In this document: positions 5,835 to 6,913 of the stretch, piece after piece
Position numbering within the stretch: position 1 is the first letter of the stretch
Layout of the letters: each line of letters opens with the position of its first letter
Source of the DNA: Gemmataceae bacterium
GTDB taxonomy: Bacteria > Planctomycetota > Planctomycetia > Gemmatales > Gemmataceae
DNA length: 6,913 nucleotides
Direction of reading: 5' to 3'
NCBI GenBank assembly: GCA_025056835.1
Contig: JANWVS010000111.1
Location: 1-6,913 of the forward strand
Program-made: the position numbers and the translations under genes
Notes under the pieces: generated by a model
The model's input: only the letters and a program-made list of their open reading frames with translations
What the model was told of the DNA's origin: nothing
Databases searched by the model: none

Positions 5835-6913
5835 TCACTCGACGTAGACAAACTCGTTGAGGCACAAAAGCACTTGACAGAAGTCGGCCAAGGCCCTGGC
5901 GCGGCGGTCGCCGGCGGCGTAGCTTTCCGTTTGCTGGTGGATGAAGGCCAAGGCATCGGCCAGTTCGTCGGCCGAGGCCGGCCGAGCGAGGGTGATGCGG
6001 TAGGCCGCCTGCACGGCGTCGGGTAAGGGAGCCTGGCCCAGTCGCGCCGCCAAGCCGTGGGCCGCCTCGCGCACGCGCGGGTTATTGAGCAGATGCAACG
6101 CTTGCGGGGCGATCGTGGTCGTGGGACGTTCGGCGATGCCGGTCAGGGCTTCGGGGGCATCGAAGATAATCATCATGGGTACCAGCTTGCTGCGCTTGAC
6201 GGTGAAGTAAATGCTGCGCCGTTTGCTGGCTTCGTCGAGCGTGCCGGGTCCGAACATGGTGCGGTCGAGCTGGCCGCTGACGGCGAGGATGCTGTCGCGG
6301 ATGATTTCCGCTTCGAGCCGGCGCGTAGGATGGCGCCACACCAGTTTGTTGTCGCGGTCGATCTTGGCTTTCGTCTCGTCGTAGGCCGAACTTTGCTGAT
6401 AAGCGGCGCTGGTCATCATCAGACGATGCAGGTGCTTGAGCCGCCAGCCGTTCTCGACCAACTGGCGCGCCAGCCAGTCGAGCAGTTCGGGATGGGTCGG
6501 TTTTTCGCCGCGGGTGCCGAAGTCGCTGGGAGTCGCGACCAGTCCGCGGCCGAAGTGATGCTGCCACAGGCGGTTGACGATCACCCGGGCGAGGAGGGCG
6601 CCGGCGCCGTGGTCAACGTCGGTCAGCCATTCGGCCAAGGCGCGGCGGCGGTACGACGTGCGCCAGCCTGGAGGGGGCGGCGTCTGCCAGCGGTGTTGCG
6701 CCTCGGGGCCGGGCATCAGGACTTGCAAGAAACTCTGCGTGGCCACGCCCTCCTTGTTGGCCGGATCACCGCGCCGCAAAAAGTGCGTCTCCGGCAGAAA
6801 ATCCTCCCCTTGCGAGTGCAAGCGCACCGGCGGCAGCCCTTCGGTGGCGATCAGCACTTTCGGCGGCGTGGGTGCTTTCTTGGCGTGTTCCTTGACCGCT
6901 TGGTCGAGCTTTT
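5835..6913 (-). CDS. DUF1553 (PSD1) domain protein, C-terminal part
   Basis: The frame is open to the right edge, so 358 residues of the C-terminal end are visible and the N-terminus lies outside. The sequence fits the DUF1553 region of the large planctomycete proteins that usually carry an upstream DUF1549 domain and often a cytochrome c-like or concanavalin-like domain. Diagnostic stretches are RVIVNRLWQHHFGRGLVATP (109-128), PTHPELLDWLA (138-148), LHRLMMTSAAYQQSS (161-175), RRLEAEIIRDSILAVSGQLD (197-216), APQALHLLNNP (268-278) and the terminal LNEFVYVE. Upstream of that, a Lys/Ala/Pro-rich linker (1-18) precedes THFLRRGDP (43-51). Family members are mostly exported and lie near sulfatase genes, but their biochemical role is not established. 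A GTG at 6857 could be mistaken for a start, but coding character continues upstream of it and no ribosome binding site precedes it. Confidence 0.9.
   Translation of the reverse strand, partial: KLDQAVKEHAKKAPTPPKVLIATEGLPPVRLHSQGEDFLPETHFLRRGDPANKEGVATQSFLQVLMPGPEAQHRWQTPPPPGWRTSYRRRALAEWLTDVDHGAGALLARVIVNRLWQHHFGRGLVATPSDFGTRGEKPTHPELLDWLARQLVENGWRLKHLHRLMMTSAAYQQSSAYDETKAKIDRDNKLVWRHPTRRLEAEIIRDSILAVSGQLDRTMFGPGTLDEASKRRSIYFTVKRSKLVPMMIIFDAPEALTGIAERPTTTIAPQALHLLNNPRVREAAHGLAARLGQAPLPDAVQAAYRITLARPASADELADALAFIHQQTESYAAGDRRARALADFCQVLLCLNEFVYVE

Noticed and set aside
6855..6857. GTG as the true start of the DUF1553 protein
   Set aside because: The same frame stays open and linker-like to the window edge, no ribosome binding site precedes the GTG, and the family is much longer, so this is an internal codon of a truncated view.

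Overview
The window reads as a GC-rich chromosomal segment of a planctomycete, most likely of the Pirellulales type. That assignment is inferred from the gene families present. A DUF1549/DUF1553 (planctomycete cytochrome-associated) protein, a secreted quinoprotein-like beta-propeller opening with a WPQWRGP motif, a CpaC-type secretin with a long His/Cys/Pro-rich tail, and a nucleoside:H+ symporter-family MFS protein are a typical planctomycete mix. No rRNA, tRNA, CRISPR array, insertion sequence or phage gene was seen.

Layout. 32-1822 (minus) is a complete CpaC/RcpA-type secretin for a Flp/Tad-type pilus or a related secretion channel. 1823-2182 is a 360-base divergent spacer holding a likely promoter with an overlapping inverted repeat. 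2183-3460 (plus) is an exported PQQ-like beta-propeller protein. 3515-3955 (minus) is a small Trp-rich acidic protein that I do not recognise, converging on the propeller gene. 3956-4111 is a second divergent spacer with a candidate promoter. 4112-5815 (plus) is an MFS transporter whose central loop carries an insert of about 150 residues made of Gly-rich, GxGY-type repeats. 5835-6913 (minus) is the C-terminal part of a DUF1553 protein that runs off the right edge.

The genes alternate in strand (minus, plus, minus, plus, minus), so no two neighbours form an operon within the window and each probably has its own transcript. Two are extracytoplasmic by signal peptide (secretin, beta-propeller) and one is in the inner membrane (transporter). 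The window gives no sign that they form one pathway.

The most unusual thing seen is the repeat domain inserted exactly between the two six-helix halves of the transporter. Without it the protein would have the normal length of its family. The secretin tail is second. The start codons chosen for the propeller and transporter genes (GTG at 2183 and GTG at 4112) are shorter than the maximal reading frames because they have good ribosome binding sites and fit the expected N-termini.
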